From the NCBI RefSeq assembly GCF_039523235.1, contig NZ_BAAAEX010000003.1: a stretch of 64,000 nt of DNA, one strand, 5' to 3'. The notes under the pieces are model-generated. The model saw only the letters and a list, made by a program, of their open reading frames with translations, ran no database searches and had not been told where the DNA came from. Source of the DNA: Castellaniella ginsengisoli. GTDB lineage: Bacteria; Pseudomonadota; Gammaproteobacteria; Burkholderiales; Burkholderiaceae_B. The position numbers and the translations under genes are program-made. Within the stretch, counting starts at the first letter, position 1. Each line of letters opens with the position of its first letter. This document shows positions 8,668 through 17,241 of this stretch, piece after piece.

Positions 8668-9120
8668 TCACGTGCGGCGGCGAACGCCAGGCGTCCAGCC
8701 GAAAAACTGGACCCGATCCTCGTGCGAGGTCGCCTCATAACGGACGTAAAGCCGCCCCTGGGGAATGGCCTCGACCCAGGTGTGCCAGGTCCGGCCCGCA
8801 TGCACGATCTCCCGCCCGCCCGACTTCGATGCGAACATATCGTCGAGCGGCGCCGGCCAATCGGCCGGCTGCACCCAGGCCTGGATGCGCCCCCCTTCGC
8901 TCCAGCGCGGCAGCAGGGCCGACGGCACGGCCACGCCCGACTTGAACTCGTCGCGCAGGGCCGCGACTTGAGCCGACAGCACTTCGTCGACCAGCGCGTC
9001 TTCCATCCTCAAGAAGGTCGTGTAGGCCAGCAGACCGATGACCAGCAGAAACACGGCGGCTGTGCCGGTGACGGCCCAGGTCACCCGCCGGGCCAGCGAA
9101 GAAGGACGACTCGGAGTCAT
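8668..9120 (-). pseudogene. Truncated sensor histidine kinase (input part only)
   Basis: A 150-residue reading frame that starts with a cytoplasmic Arg-rich segment and a single transmembrane helix (VFLLVIGLLAYTTFL, about residues 20-35), then a periplasmic-type input segment like that of QseC-type kinases. It stops before any HAMP, histidine phosphoacceptor or ATP-binding domain. In the next frame, coding-like sequence continues from about 8730 down to a stop at 8537 (it includes the residues GIWKTMRDALPYF), but that also lacks kinase motifs. The gene overlaps the response-regulator stop codon (ATGA), the normal arrangement for a two-component pair. It is read as a kinase that lost its catalytic part by deletion, possibly with a frameshift near 8700. 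Confidence 0.6.
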
Positions 9121-9806
9121 TCCCGGCCTCTTTCCTCCAGCCGCCAGCCCCGGCCCGGATCGGCCAGGATCCCCGGTCCGCCCGCCGCGCGCAGGCGACG
9201 GCGCAACAGATGCACTTGGTCGTGCAGGGCGCGGCCGGAAGGCGGCCCGTCGGGCCACAGCGCCGCCGCCAGACGGGCATGGGTGGTCAGGCATCCCGCA
9301 GGCTGCAGCAGGGCCGCCAGCAGCAGCACCGACTTGCGCGGCAAGGCAAGCGGCTGGCCGGCCAGCGTGACCGCCTGAGCCTGCGGGTCGTAGCGCAAGC
9401 CGGCGAATTCAACGATCGCCGGCTCGTCGTCCCGCCCCCGCCGCACCAGGACGCGCAGTCGGGCTGCGACTTCCGCCAGGGAAAAAGGCTTGACCAGATA
9501 ATCCTCGGCTCCCAGCTCAAATGCCAGCAGCTTGTCCTCGAGCCGTTCGCGCGCCGTCAGCACCAGCACGGGACGCCGCAGGCCGGGTTCCCGCCGCATG
9601 GCCCGCAGCACGTCCAGCCCGCTCAGGCCGGGCAGACCCAGATCCAGCACCACTCCGTCAAAAGCCGCCTCGCGCAGCAGGGCGAGCGCGCCATGACCGT
9701 CATAAGCCACATCCGGCACCATGCCCTGGCGCTCCAGATAACCATACAGGTTCTCGGCCAGCGCCGGCTCATCCTCGACGATCAGGATGCGGGGACCGCC
9801 GGCCAT
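9117..9806 (-). CDS. OmpR/PhoB-family response regulator
   Basis: A 229-residue two-component response regulator. The receiver domain (residues 5-115) has the acidic pair E11-D12, phosphoacceptor D55 in VVLDLGLPG, T83 and K105 in YLVKPF. A winged-helix DNA-binding domain follows (about 130-225), with LPRKSVLLLAALL and the recognition helix region GRALHDQVHLLRRRL. It starts three bases after the carbonic anhydrase stop codon and overlaps the start of a truncated sensor kinase, so its normal phosphodonor appears to be lost. It resembles QseB/TctD-type regulators. Confidence 0.88.
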   Translation of the reverse strand: MAGGPRILIVEDEPALAENLYGYLERQGMVPDVAYDGHGALALLREAAFDGVVLDLGLPGLSGLDVLRAMRREPGLRRPVLVLTARERLEDKLLAFELGAEDYLVKPFSLAEVAARLRVLVRRGRDDEPAIVEFAGLRYDPQAQAVTLAGQPLALPRKSVLLLAALLQPAGCLTTHARLAAALWPDGPPSGRALHDQVHLLRRRLRAAGGPGILADPGRGWRLEERGRE

Positions 9807-9809
9807 CGT

Positions 9810-10553
9810 CTATCCCAGAAATTCGATCCGGCCGGTTTCCAGACGGTAGATGCCTCCGACGATCCGCAACTTGCCGGCCTCCGTGGCTTCCCGGATGATG
9901 GCCGAATGCGCAGCCAGGCCCGCCACATTGTCGAGAACGTTCTGCTCTACCGCGGCTTCCTGCAGGTTTCCGGTACGCGCCCGGGCCTTCTCGACCGAGG
10001 GAGCGATGGCGGCCACCAACGACGGGATACTGCCCGGATAATGGGCCGATTGACTCGCGGCCTTGACGGCGGCGTCGACCGCGCCGCATCGTTCATGGCC
10101 GAGCACGACCATCAGCGGCACGCCCAAGACCGCCACCGCGTATTCCAGGCTGCCCAGCATATCGGCATTGACGAAATTGCCCGCCACCCGTGCGACGAAC
10201 AGATCGCCCCGGGCGCAATCGAACGCGTATTCGGGCACTACGCGCGAGTCGGCGCACCCCAACACGGCCGCATAGGGATTCTGCCCCGCCGTCAAGGCCA
10301 GGCGCTCGTGGGTAAAGTCATGGCGCCGGGCCGTCCCGGACACATACCGCTCATTGCCCTCGACCAACTTCGCCAGCGCGGCATCCGGATCCAGGACGTT
10401 CTGCGGCTTGGGGACGGACGCGGCACGCGCCGCGGCGAGCCCCCCGGGCAACGCCCCGCCCGCAGCGACCGCCAGCGCGGCAGCCAGTGAAGACCGCAGG
10501 AAAGCGCGTCGGGAAGGCACAGCATCTTTTGCACAACAGTTCAGTTCACACAT
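9810..10553 (-). CDS. Periplasmic (Tat-exported) beta-carbonic anhydrase
   Basis: A 247-residue beta-class carbonic anhydrase, interconverting CO2 and bicarbonate. Zinc ligands and the gating Asp/Arg are visible: C100-A-D102-S-R in VLGCADSR, then H153 and C156 in VLGHERCGA. The N-terminus carries a twin-arginine signal (SRRAFLRSS at about residue 14, then a hydrophobic run ending in AARAAS), so the folded enzyme is exported. The ATG at 10553 is preferred over an ATG 13 codons upstream because AAGGA lies about 10 bases before it. It heads an operon with a response regulator and a truncated kinase. Confidence 0.88.
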   Translation of the reverse strand: MCELNCCAKDAVPSRRAFLRSSLAAALAVAAGGALPGGLAAARAASVPKPQNVLDPDAALAKLVEGNERYVSGTARRHDFTHERLALTAGQNPYAAVLGCADSRVVPEYAFDCARGDLFVARVAGNFVNADMLGSLEYAVAVLGVPLMVVLGHERCGAVDAAVKAASQSAHYPGSIPSLVAAIAPSVEKARARTGNLQEAAVEQNVLDNVAGLAAHSAIIREATEAGKLRIVGGIYRLETGRIEFLG

Positions 10554-11143
10554 GATGGTGTCCTTTTTGCTTGGTTCATCTGCTGAATGCACCCTCCCAT
10601 CGAACGGGATACCGTGCCCGACAACCGGCCCCGCATCATCCGCACCGGCTATGTCGCTGCCATGATAACCAGCGCCCCCTCGGCCTGGAAAGAAAAATTC
10701 ACCGCAGGATTACCCGGATTTTCCGCCGGCACGGCATCTACTCGTCACACGGCGGACCGGGTGGATGCCCGGCCTCCAGATATGCCCGATAACGCAGATA
10801 TTCCCCCCGGGAACAGACCCGCACATTACGCTCCAGCCAGGCATCGAGACCGGGATCCTCTCTCGCGCGCTCCCCGCCGCGCGCGGCATGCCACGATCCG
10901 GCCCCACGTGCACCGGCTTCCCATCCGCCGCCGCTCTCATGATTCATGCACAGCATTCAATCGTTATCTAAACAGCACGCATTATTTCACCCTAAAACAA
11001 ATAAATACCAATCAAAGATTGCAAATAAAGCCCCGACCAATCGCCATCCGCATCCAGTCGCAGGGGTCTGGCGCAACTCAGATTATTAAAAATCGTCATG
11101 GAATGCGGTCCGGCGGCAACATTCTGATAGATTCAAACATGCC
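10554..11143. other. Long intergenic region between carbonic anhydrase and the GGDEF fusion gene
   Basis: About 590 bases separate two divergent genes. The part from 10950 to 11140 is clearly AT-richer than its surroundings and should hold the promoter of the rightward signalling operon; a GATAGATTC-like minus-10 region is at about 11126. The GC-rich left part (10590-10950) has open frames on both strands but none with a convincing ribosome binding site. The most protein-like is listed separately. No hairpin terminator or repeat was found. Confidence 0.4.
10738..10947 (-). CDS. Possible small protein, unknown
   Basis: A possible 69-residue protein. The C-terminal half (LDAWLERNVRVCSRGEYL and following) has a composition typical of a real helical protein, but the N-terminal half is low-complexity Gly/Arg/Ala. 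There is no clear ribosome binding site, and no family is recognised. It could equally be chance open sequence in GC-rich DNA. Confidence 0.22.
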   Translation of the reverse strand: MNHESGGGWEAGARGAGSWHAARGGERAREDPGLDAWLERNVRVCSRGEYLRYRAYLEAGHPPGPPCDE

Positions 11144-13432
11144 ATGCTCACCCAAGCCTCACCGGATATGTTCCAGGTTTCCCGCCGCATCTCTACCGGC
11201 AACCGGCATGTGCTCCGGATTGCCGTGCTCACATTCCTGGCCGCCCTGGCCGGCCTGCTGACTCAACCCGCATCCGGGCTGGCCGCGCTGTGGCCCGCCA
11301 ACGCCCTGCTGGCCGGCCTGCTGCTGCGCGTCCCCGGGCGGCGCGCACAGCCCGGCTCATGGCCGGGGGCAGGCCTCGCCCTGATTCTGGCCGGCATCAT
11401 CTGGGGGGAGCCTCCCGCGCTGGCCACGGCATACGGTCTGATCAACCTGGCCGGTGCCTATACAGTCTGGCGTCTCCTGGCCGCGTCTCAAACCGTCTCC
11501 AATCTGCGCCATCCCCGCGCCATCGGGCACATTTTGCTCGCTTGCGCGGCAGCGGCCGCCACGCACGCGGCGTTCGCCGGCCTGCTCACCCTCTGGCTGC
11601 GGCCGAATGCCGCCTGGAGCGCCATTCTCGCGGACTGGTTCTTTGGCCAACTGCTCAGCTACAGCGCCATCCTGCCCGCCATCCTGCTGCTGCCCCGGCC
11701 GGACCGCCGCGCCCTCCGCGCGCAAACCGGCCCGCATGCGCGCGCCTGGGGGGAACGCCTGGCGCCATTCGCCTCTCTGGCCATCGGCCTCATCCTGTGC
11801 TTCCTGATCGGCGGCCCGGGCATTCTGGTCTTTCCGATACCCCCTTTGCTGTATTGCACCCTGGTCTACCGACAGGCCACGACGGCCTGGCTCACGCTGG
11901 CGACCGCCACCGCCCTCACGCTCGGTACGACCCACGGCTGGATATCCTTTGCCGACGGTCCGCTGACGACGGCGGATTCCTGGGTCATGATTTCCCTGCG
12001 GCTGGGCATCCTGCTGCTGGTGGCCGCGCCGCTGATCATGTCCAGCGCGCTCGCCGCGCGCAGCGACACGATTGCCTCGCTGAATCTCGCGCTGGACCAC
12101 GACATGCTGACCGGGGCCCTATCGCGGCAAGCATTCTTGCGCAAAGCCCAGGCGCACCTCCAGGATGCCGCCTCATCCTCGAAAACCGGCCTGCTGATGC
12201 TGGACATCGATCACTTCAAGCAATTGAACGATACCCACGGACACGCGGCCGGCGATCTGGCGCTGCAGACTTTTGCCCGCACGATACGCACCGCCCTGCG
12301 TCCGCAAGACCTATTCGGCCGACTCGGCGGAGAGGAGTTCGGCATCGCACTGCCCGGAACGGCGCCGGCGGAAGTTGCGGCCATCGCCGAGCGGCTGCGC
12401 GCCTGTGTGGCGGATGCCGCGACGGCGCTTGACGACGCGCACGCCCCCTTGCGCATGACGGCCAGCATCGGCGCCGTGCATGGTTCACGGCACCCTCAGG
12501 CTGCTCTCCACACGCTTTTGTCGTATGCTGATCAGGCCATGTACCAGGCCAAACGCGCCGGCCGCAACCGCGTGTGCTTTCACGACGCCCCCTCTGCAGC
12601 CGGACCGCCCCCGGGCCGCCCGGAGCCTTTGCAGGCATGCCCGGAGGGCGAATCTGCCGGGCACCATGACACCCCAACCGCATTCCAAGACCCCAACGAC
12701 GCCATGTCCGATCCCGCTCCTCTCATCGCCTTGCTGGAAGACGATCCCACGCAATCTGCATGGATGCGGCAAACATTGGCCGACGCCGGCCTGGCCTGCC
12801 AGGCTTTCGGCGACGGCGGCAGCCTGCTTGCGGCGCTGCGCGCCCACACGCCGTACTCGCTGCTCCTGCTGGACTGGGAACTGCCCGGCATCAATGGCAT
12901 GGAAGTCCTGCGCTGGGTCCGGGCCAACAGCCACGAGGCCCTGCCCGTGATTTTCGTCACCAACCGGACATTGGAGAGCGACCTGGTCGAAGGCCTGCAA
13001 GCCGGTGCGGACGATTACATCGGCAAGCCTTGCCGGCCCGGCGAATTGTTGGCACGCATCGGCGCCCAATTACGCCGCCTCCGGCCCGCCGCCACGCCCG
13101 GCACCGACTTCACATTGGGCGAATTCGTGGTCGACATGAGTACCCGGCAGATCCGGCTGCACGACGAACCCATTGCGCTCACACCCAAGGAATTCGATCT
13201 GGCGGCTTTGTTCCTGCGCCACCCCTGGAGGCTCTTCTCGCGCGACGATCTCAGCGCGCTGGTCTGGAACCGGGAAATCCCCAGCGCCTCCCGCACGCTG
13301 GACACTCATTTGTCGAACATCCGCAAGAAACTGCGTCTCGGCCCGTCTACCGGCACCCTGCTCTGCGCCTCCTATGCCCTGGGATACCGCCTCGAACTCC
13401 TGACGCCATCCAGCCCCACCGCACAACCATGA
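11144..13432 (+). CDS. MASE1-GGDEF diguanylate cyclase fused to a REC-winged-helix response regulator
   Basis: One open frame of 762 residues with four modules. Residues about 25-300 are a MASE1 membrane sensor. Residues 310-490 are a GGDEF domain with GGEEF at 395-399 and an RxxD site (RPQD) five residues earlier. After a Pro/Gly-rich linker (about 490-520) comes a receiver domain with E532-D533-D534, phosphoacceptor D577 and K628, and an OmpR-type winged helix (about 650-755). An internal in-frame ATG (M521, position 12704) begins exactly at the natural start of a response regulator, without a clear Shine-Dalgarno sequence. Either the two genes are fused or the regulator is also made separately. 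The stop overlaps the start of the LysM-FecR gene (ATGA). Confidence 0.8.
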   Translation: MLTQASPDMFQVSRRISTGNRHVLRIAVLTFLAALAGLLTQPASGLAALWPANALLAGLLLRVPGRRAQPGSWPGAGLALILAGIIWGEPPALATAYGLINLAGAYTVWRLLAASQTVSNLRHPRAIGHILLACAAAAATHAAFAGLLTLWLRPNAAWSAILADWFFGQLLSYSAILPAILLLPRPDRRALRAQTGPHARAWGERLAPFASLAIGLILCFLIGGPGILVFPIPPLLYCTLVYRQATTAWLTLATATALTLGTTHGWISFADGPLTTADSWVMISLRLGILLLVAAPLIMSSALAARSDTIASLNLALDHDMLTGALSRQAFLRKAQAHLQDAASSSKTGLLMLDIDHFKQLNDTHGHAAGDLALQTFARTIRTALRPQDLFGRLGGEEFGIALPGTAPAEVAAIAERLRACVADAATALDDAHAPLRMTASIGAVHGSRHPQAALHTLLSYADQAMYQAKRAGRNRVCFHDAPSAAGPPPGRPEPLQACPEGESAGHHDTPTAFQDPNDAMSDPAPLIALLEDDPTQSAWMRQTLADAGLACQAFGDGGSLLAALRAHTPYSLLLLDWELPGINGMEVLRWVRANSHEALPVIFVTNRTLESDLVEGLQAGADDYIGKPCRPGELLARIGAQLRRLRPAATPGTDFTLGEFVVDMSTRQIRLHDEPIALTPKEFDLAALFLRHPWRLFSRDDLSALVWNREIPSASRTLDTHLSNIRKKLRLGPSTGTLLCASYALGYRLELLTPSSPTAQP

Positions 13433-14541
13433 CTTCCCCCTTCCCTGCCTTCCCCGTCCCGGGAGCCCGCATCCTGGCGCTGACGCTGCTGACTGCCGCC
13501 TGCCTGCTTCCCGCCGCCTCCCAGGCGCGCGCGCTGGGCGCCCAAGGAAATGACTTTCTGTATCAAGTCGAGCCGGACGATACGCTGGAGCAACTCGCCC
13601 GGCGCTACACATTGCAGGCCGGACACTGGCCGGCGCTGCAACGCCTGAATCAAGTGGACGATCCTTATCGCCTGCCGATCGGCAAAGTACTGCGCATCCC
13701 ACTGTCCCTGATCCCCGAACAGCCCGCCACTGCCGCCGTCATCCACGTGTCGGGGCGCGTCACGGCGGACGGTCGGCCCGTGCAACCGGGCGACATCTTG
13801 CGCACCGGCCAGGCACTGCGCAGCGCCGAAGACGGTAGCGCCACCCTGCAACTGGAAGACCGCAGCCTGCTGACCTTGCCTTCCGGCACCAGCCTGCTGC
13901 TCCGGCGCCTGAAGTCCTTCCGGGGCACGGGCCTGACCGATACGCAGATCGACATCGACCAGGGAACGCTGGAATCCACCGTGGCGCCGGAGGACACGGG
14001 CGTCGGCCGCTTCGAGGTCCGCACGCCCGCCACCGTCACAGGGGTGCGGGGCACCCGCCTGAGGGTTCATGCAGACGCTTCGGGATCCCGGCACGAAGTC
14101 CTGCATGGCCGCGCCGCGATCGAAGGCACCGACCGGGCCGAGCGGCGCCTGGACCTGGACCGTGGCGCCGCCTACGATACCCAGGGCGCTTTTCTGGGCG
14201 CTCACCTTTTGCTTCCAGCCCCCCTCGACCTGGCGCTGTCTCCAGACGGAACACGTCTGGATTTCACGCCGGTTCCCCAGGCGGCCGCCTATACCATCCG
14301 GGTCGCACTGGATGCCGAAGGCACCCGCCTGGCGTCCAGCCAGCAGGCCAGCGGGCCCGGTGTCAGGCTCGCCGCATCCGGAAATCCCGGGCCGCACTAC
14401 ATCTTCGTGCGCGGAATCGACGCCCTGGGAATCGAAGGCCGCGACGCCGTCCTGGTGGTCGATGCGCTGCGCCTCACCCTGACGACCCGCGATGGCGCCC
14501 CAGTGCTCTCGGCCGGCGGCACCTCCGTGATGCTGGACTGA
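13429..14541 (+). CDS. LysM-FecR domain periplasmic protein
   Basis: A 370-residue exported protein. A signal peptide (hydrophobic residues 13-30) with a cleavage site near SQARA is followed by a LysM module (about 43-92: YQVEPDDTLEQLARRYTL ... KVLRIPLSLI), which binds peptidoglycan. A FecR domain follows (about 105-205: GDILRTGQALRSAEDG ... TPATVTGVRGT), then a C-terminal domain of about 130 residues resembling a beta-sandwich. Such proteins occur with CHASE2 sensors and probably pass envelope signals to them. The ATG overlaps the stop of the upstream regulator gene, and the CHASE2 kinase gene follows 8 bases later. Confidence 0.82.
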   Translation: MTSPFPAFPVPGARILALTLLTAACLLPAASQARALGAQGNDFLYQVEPDDTLEQLARRYTLQAGHWPALQRLNQVDDPYRLPIGKVLRIPLSLIPEQPATAAVIHVSGRVTADGRPVQPGDILRTGQALRSAEDGSATLQLEDRSLLTLPSGTSLLLRRLKSFRGTGLTDTQIDIDQGTLESTVAPEDTGVGRFEVRTPATVTGVRGTRLRVHADASGSRHEVLHGRAAIEGTDRAERRLDLDRGAAYDTQGAFLGAHLLLPAPLDLALSPDGTRLDFTPVPQAAAYTIRVALDAEGTRLASSQQASGPGVRLAASGNPGPHYIFVRGIDALGIEGRDAVLVVDALRLTLTTRDGAPVLSAGGTSVMLD

Positions 14542-14549
14542 GGGCCGTC

Positions 14550-16499
14550 ATGTTCATGGATGCCCGCCATCCAACCGGCATGCGAAAGCGCCTGCTGGCC
14601 GAATGGCTGGTGCTGATCGCAGGACTGGCCTTGCTGTGCGCGGCGCTCACTGCCTGGATGAACCTGCCGGGCATCCGGGACATCAACCGCCGGGCCTACG
14701 ACCTCAGCATGCAGGCGGCCCCAAGCCTGCGCCCCAGCGACGACATCGCCATCATCGCCATCGACGACGCCAGCATCGATGCGCTCGGCTACTGGCCATG
14801 GCGCCGTTCGATCCATGCCGCGCTGCTCGAACGGCTTCACGGCGCACGGGCGGTCGGGCTGGACCTGATCCTCTCGGCCCCCCACCCCACTCATGCGCAA
14901 GATGACCTTCTCCTGGCTGAAGCCATTGCCCGCCACGGCCGCGTCGTCCTGCCCGAAGTCCTGAGCCCGGACGGACATCACCGCATCGCGCCGATCCCCC
15001 TGCTGGCCGGGGCAGCCGCCGCACTCGGCCGCATCGACGCCCAACCCGACCCGGATGGGATCCTGCGCGCCATCCAGCCGCGCCGCACTCCGGCGGACGG
15101 CGGCGTGCCCCTGGGGCACTTAAGCCTCGCCCTGGCTCGCGTTGCCGGACAGGACGCCGCCACAGCCCGCGCACAGGCCATCCCGGCCGACGCCGCCTTG
15201 CACATCCGCTATACCGATCCTGCAGATCGCCTGGCACTCTACCCCTATGCGGCCGTACTGAACGGCCAGGTGCCGGAAACCGCATTCCGGGACCGCATCG
15301 TGCTGATCGGCGCCTGGGCCTCGGGGTTGGGCGACCACCTCTCGACCCCCATGAACGGCGCGACGGCCGGAGTCGCCATCCTGGCCGACACTTTGCAGAA
15401 CCTGCAGGACGATCTCTGGATCCGCATCGCCCCTTTCTGGCTCACCTCGCTGACGGGCCTGTGCCTGATCCTGCTGGTCTGCCTGGGCCTGGGCACATTG
15501 TCGGCGCGCTGGGGCCTGGCCGCAGCGCTGGCCGCTTGCATCCTCTTTCTGGCTTCGGACGCCTTGCTGCTGCAATGGACCGGATACTGGCTGCCGCCCG
15601 CCGGCATCCTGGCGGCCCTGATCCTGGCCTACCCGCTCTGGAGCTGGCGCAGCGAAGAAGCCTCCCTGAGCCGTATCGACACCGAACTCGAACGGCTGCG
15701 GGTACCGTTGCGCCTGGAAGACCCGGACCCCGGAGAACACGCCGAATCCTCCTGGCATGCAGGCCCCAATACGCTGCCTGCGCGTGCCATCCGCCTGCAC
15801 CAGGCCGTCACCCGTCTGAAGCAGGCGACCCGGGCTCAGGAAGAAACGCTCAGCTTTCTGTCGCACGACATGCGGTCCCCCCAAAGCGCCATCCTGTCCG
15901 CCATCGAGCTGCGGCGCCAGACACCCGGGCGATGGACCGAAGAAACCGTGCTGGCGCATATCGAACAGCAGGCGCTCGCCACTCTGGACCTGGTGGACCA
16001 CTTCGTTCAACTGGGGCGTGCCGAATCCGCGCCCCTGAACCGGCACCCCTGCGATCTGGACGATCTGATCCAGGAATGCTGCGATCGGCGCTGGGCACGC
16101 GCCGTGGAGCGCGGCATCGAATTGCGCTTCGATGCCCGCCACCCGGAGGCGGCGGCCACCCTCGATACTGAACTGATGGGCCGCGCCATCGGCAATCTGC
16201 TGGACAACGCCCTGCTTTACAGCCCCGCGCAAAGCACCGTCGAATGCACGCTGGAACCCGCCGGGCGTTTCTGGCACATCCATGTACAGGATGCCGGCCC
16301 GGGCATCCCGCCCGAGCAAATGGAACGTCTCTTCCTCCGCTTCCAGCGCCTGCCCGGCGACGCTCAGAAGCCCACTGGCAGCGGCCTGGGACTCGCCTTC
16401 GTGCAGACCGTGGCGCGGCGCCACGGCGGCCGGGCCTTCTGCGCCAGCACGCCTGGCCAAGGCGCACGATTCACCATCAGCCTTCCGGTGGACGACTGA
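14550..16499 (+). CDS. CHASE2-domain sensor histidine kinase
   Basis: A 649-residue membrane sensor kinase. One N-terminal helix (about residues 15-35) precedes a large periplasmic CHASE2 domain (about 40-290), followed by two or three membrane helices (about 295-370). A HisKA domain has phosphoacceptor H439 in SFLSHDMRSPQ, and a HATPase domain shows N box GNLLDNALLYSP, G1 DAGPGIP and G2 GSGLGLAF. AGGG lies 8 bases before the start. Its natural phosphorylation target is the receiver domain of the GGDEF-REC fusion two genes upstream, with the LysM-FecR protein as likely periplasmic partner. Confidence 0.87.
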   Translation: MFMDARHPTGMRKRLLAEWLVLIAGLALLCAALTAWMNLPGIRDINRRAYDLSMQAAPSLRPSDDIAIIAIDDASIDALGYWPWRRSIHAALLERLHGARAVGLDLILSAPHPTHAQDDLLLAEAIARHGRVVLPEVLSPDGHHRIAPIPLLAGAAAALGRIDAQPDPDGILRAIQPRRTPADGGVPLGHLSLALARVAGQDAATARAQAIPADAALHIRYTDPADRLALYPYAAVLNGQVPETAFRDRIVLIGAWASGLGDHLSTPMNGATAGVAILADTLQNLQDDLWIRIAPFWLTSLTGLCLILLVCLGLGTLSARWGLAAALAACILFLASDALLLQWTGYWLPPAGILAALILAYPLWSWRSEEASLSRIDTELERLRVPLRLEDPDPGEHAESSWHAGPNTLPARAIRLHQAVTRLKQATRAQEETLSFLSHDMRSPQSAILSAIELRRQTPGRWTEETVLAHIEQQALATLDLVDHFVQLGRAESAPLNRHPCDLDDLIQECCDRRWARAVERGIELRFDARHPEAAATLDTELMGRAIGNLLDNALLYSPAQSTVECTLEPAGRFWHIHVQDAGPGIPPEQMERLFLRFQRLPGDAQKPTGSGLGLAFVQTVARRHGGRAFCASTPGQGARFTISLPVDD

Positions 16500-16513
16500 G
16501 TCGGTGGAAGCGA

Positions 16514-16774
16514 TTACCGGCCCGCATTGCGGCGGAGCTTCTCCAGCGCGGCCCGGTTCAGCGCCTTCGCCTCTTGTTCGGCATAATCCCGCTCGCCGGG
16601 CTCATAGGCGCCCTCGTAGAGACACCGGCTGCGGTTCCAACTGCACTCGCCGGACGGGGAGTAAGCCCCCGAAGAGCCCGCGCCAGCGCCCTCGGAGCCC
16701 CACAGGGAGCACCCCGAAATCAGCGCGGCCAACAGCAGCGCCATACCGAATCGGCATGATGTTCGAACGGACAT
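16514..16774 (-). CDS. Small lipoprotein, unknown function
   Basis: An 86-residue protein with a lipoprotein signal peptide (FGMALLLAALISGC, lipidated C22). The short mature region is rich in Gly, Ser, Tyr and charged residues, with two cysteines in GECSWNRSRCLYEG and a basic helical tail. It converges on the CHASE2 kinase gene. No family is recognised. Confidence 0.65.
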   Translation of the reverse strand: MSVRTSCRFGMALLLAALISGCSLWGSEGAGAGSSGAYSPSGECSWNRSRCLYEGAYEPGERDYAEQEAKALNRAALEKLRRNAGR

Positions 16775-16968
16775 TCCCCGGTCTCCTGCAACACACTGCC
16801 GTTTTTATATCAGATTACCGGCCCGCGCCCGGCCAAACCGGAGCCAATCGCCGGACGACTTTGTCACACATCGTGTCCCCCAGCGGGGGATGGCGCAAGA
16901 AACCCCGGGCGAAGTTGGATCGGTGTCCAACTCTTGAGGTGCAGTTCATAGAGCGGCTTTTTTGCGCC

Positions 16969-17241
16969 CTACGCGTGCTTCCTGGCCACAGCCTTCTTCA
17001 GGACGTCGTTCATCCGGGTCTGCCAACCCGGGCCATCAGCCTTGAAGGCGTCGATCACAGCCTTGTCGTAGCGGATCGTCACGGCGACCTTGGGGGTCTC
17101 CAGGCGGGGGCGCCCTACCCGCTTCAACTGCTTGAATTCTTCGGCGCCCAGTTCATAGGTATCGGGATCCGCCGCAATGCCGCGGTTGATCGCCGCGTCC
17201 TCTTCGGGCGTAGGCATGATCAGCTTACGTTTGCTCGACAT
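16969..17241 (-). CDS. brnA: BrnA antitoxin
   Basis: A 90-residue BrnA-family antitoxin of the type II BrnT/BrnA system. The C-terminal half (PKVAVTIRYDKAVIDAFKAD ... GWQTRMNDVLKKAVARK) is the ribbon-helix-helix DNA-binding domain that represses the operon. The N-terminal part (PTPEEDAAINRGIAADPDTYEL) would wrap the toxin. It lies downstream of, and overlaps by 17 bases, the brnT gene; toxin before antitoxin is the usual brn order. The pair lies in the small island beside tRNA-Lys. Confidence 0.85.
   Translation of the reverse strand: MSSKRKLIMPTPEEDAAINRGIAADPDTYELGAEEFKQLKRVGRPRLETPKVAVTIRYDKAVIDAFKADGPGWQTRMNDVLKKAVARKHA

Noticed and set aside
12760..13428. In-frame extension upstream of the LysM-FecR gene
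   Set aside because: It overlaps the response-regulator domain in another frame; a signal peptide begins exactly at 13429.
15120..16460. A 446-codon minus-strand frame opposite the CHASE2 kinase
   Set aside because: Shadow of a gene with all kinase motifs; no motif of its own.
16895..16945. A GTTGGA...TCCAAC hairpin near the left edge of the brnTA island as an attachment site
   Set aside because: It shows no match to the tRNA-Lys 3' end; no direct repeat could be found by eye, so no boundary is claimed.
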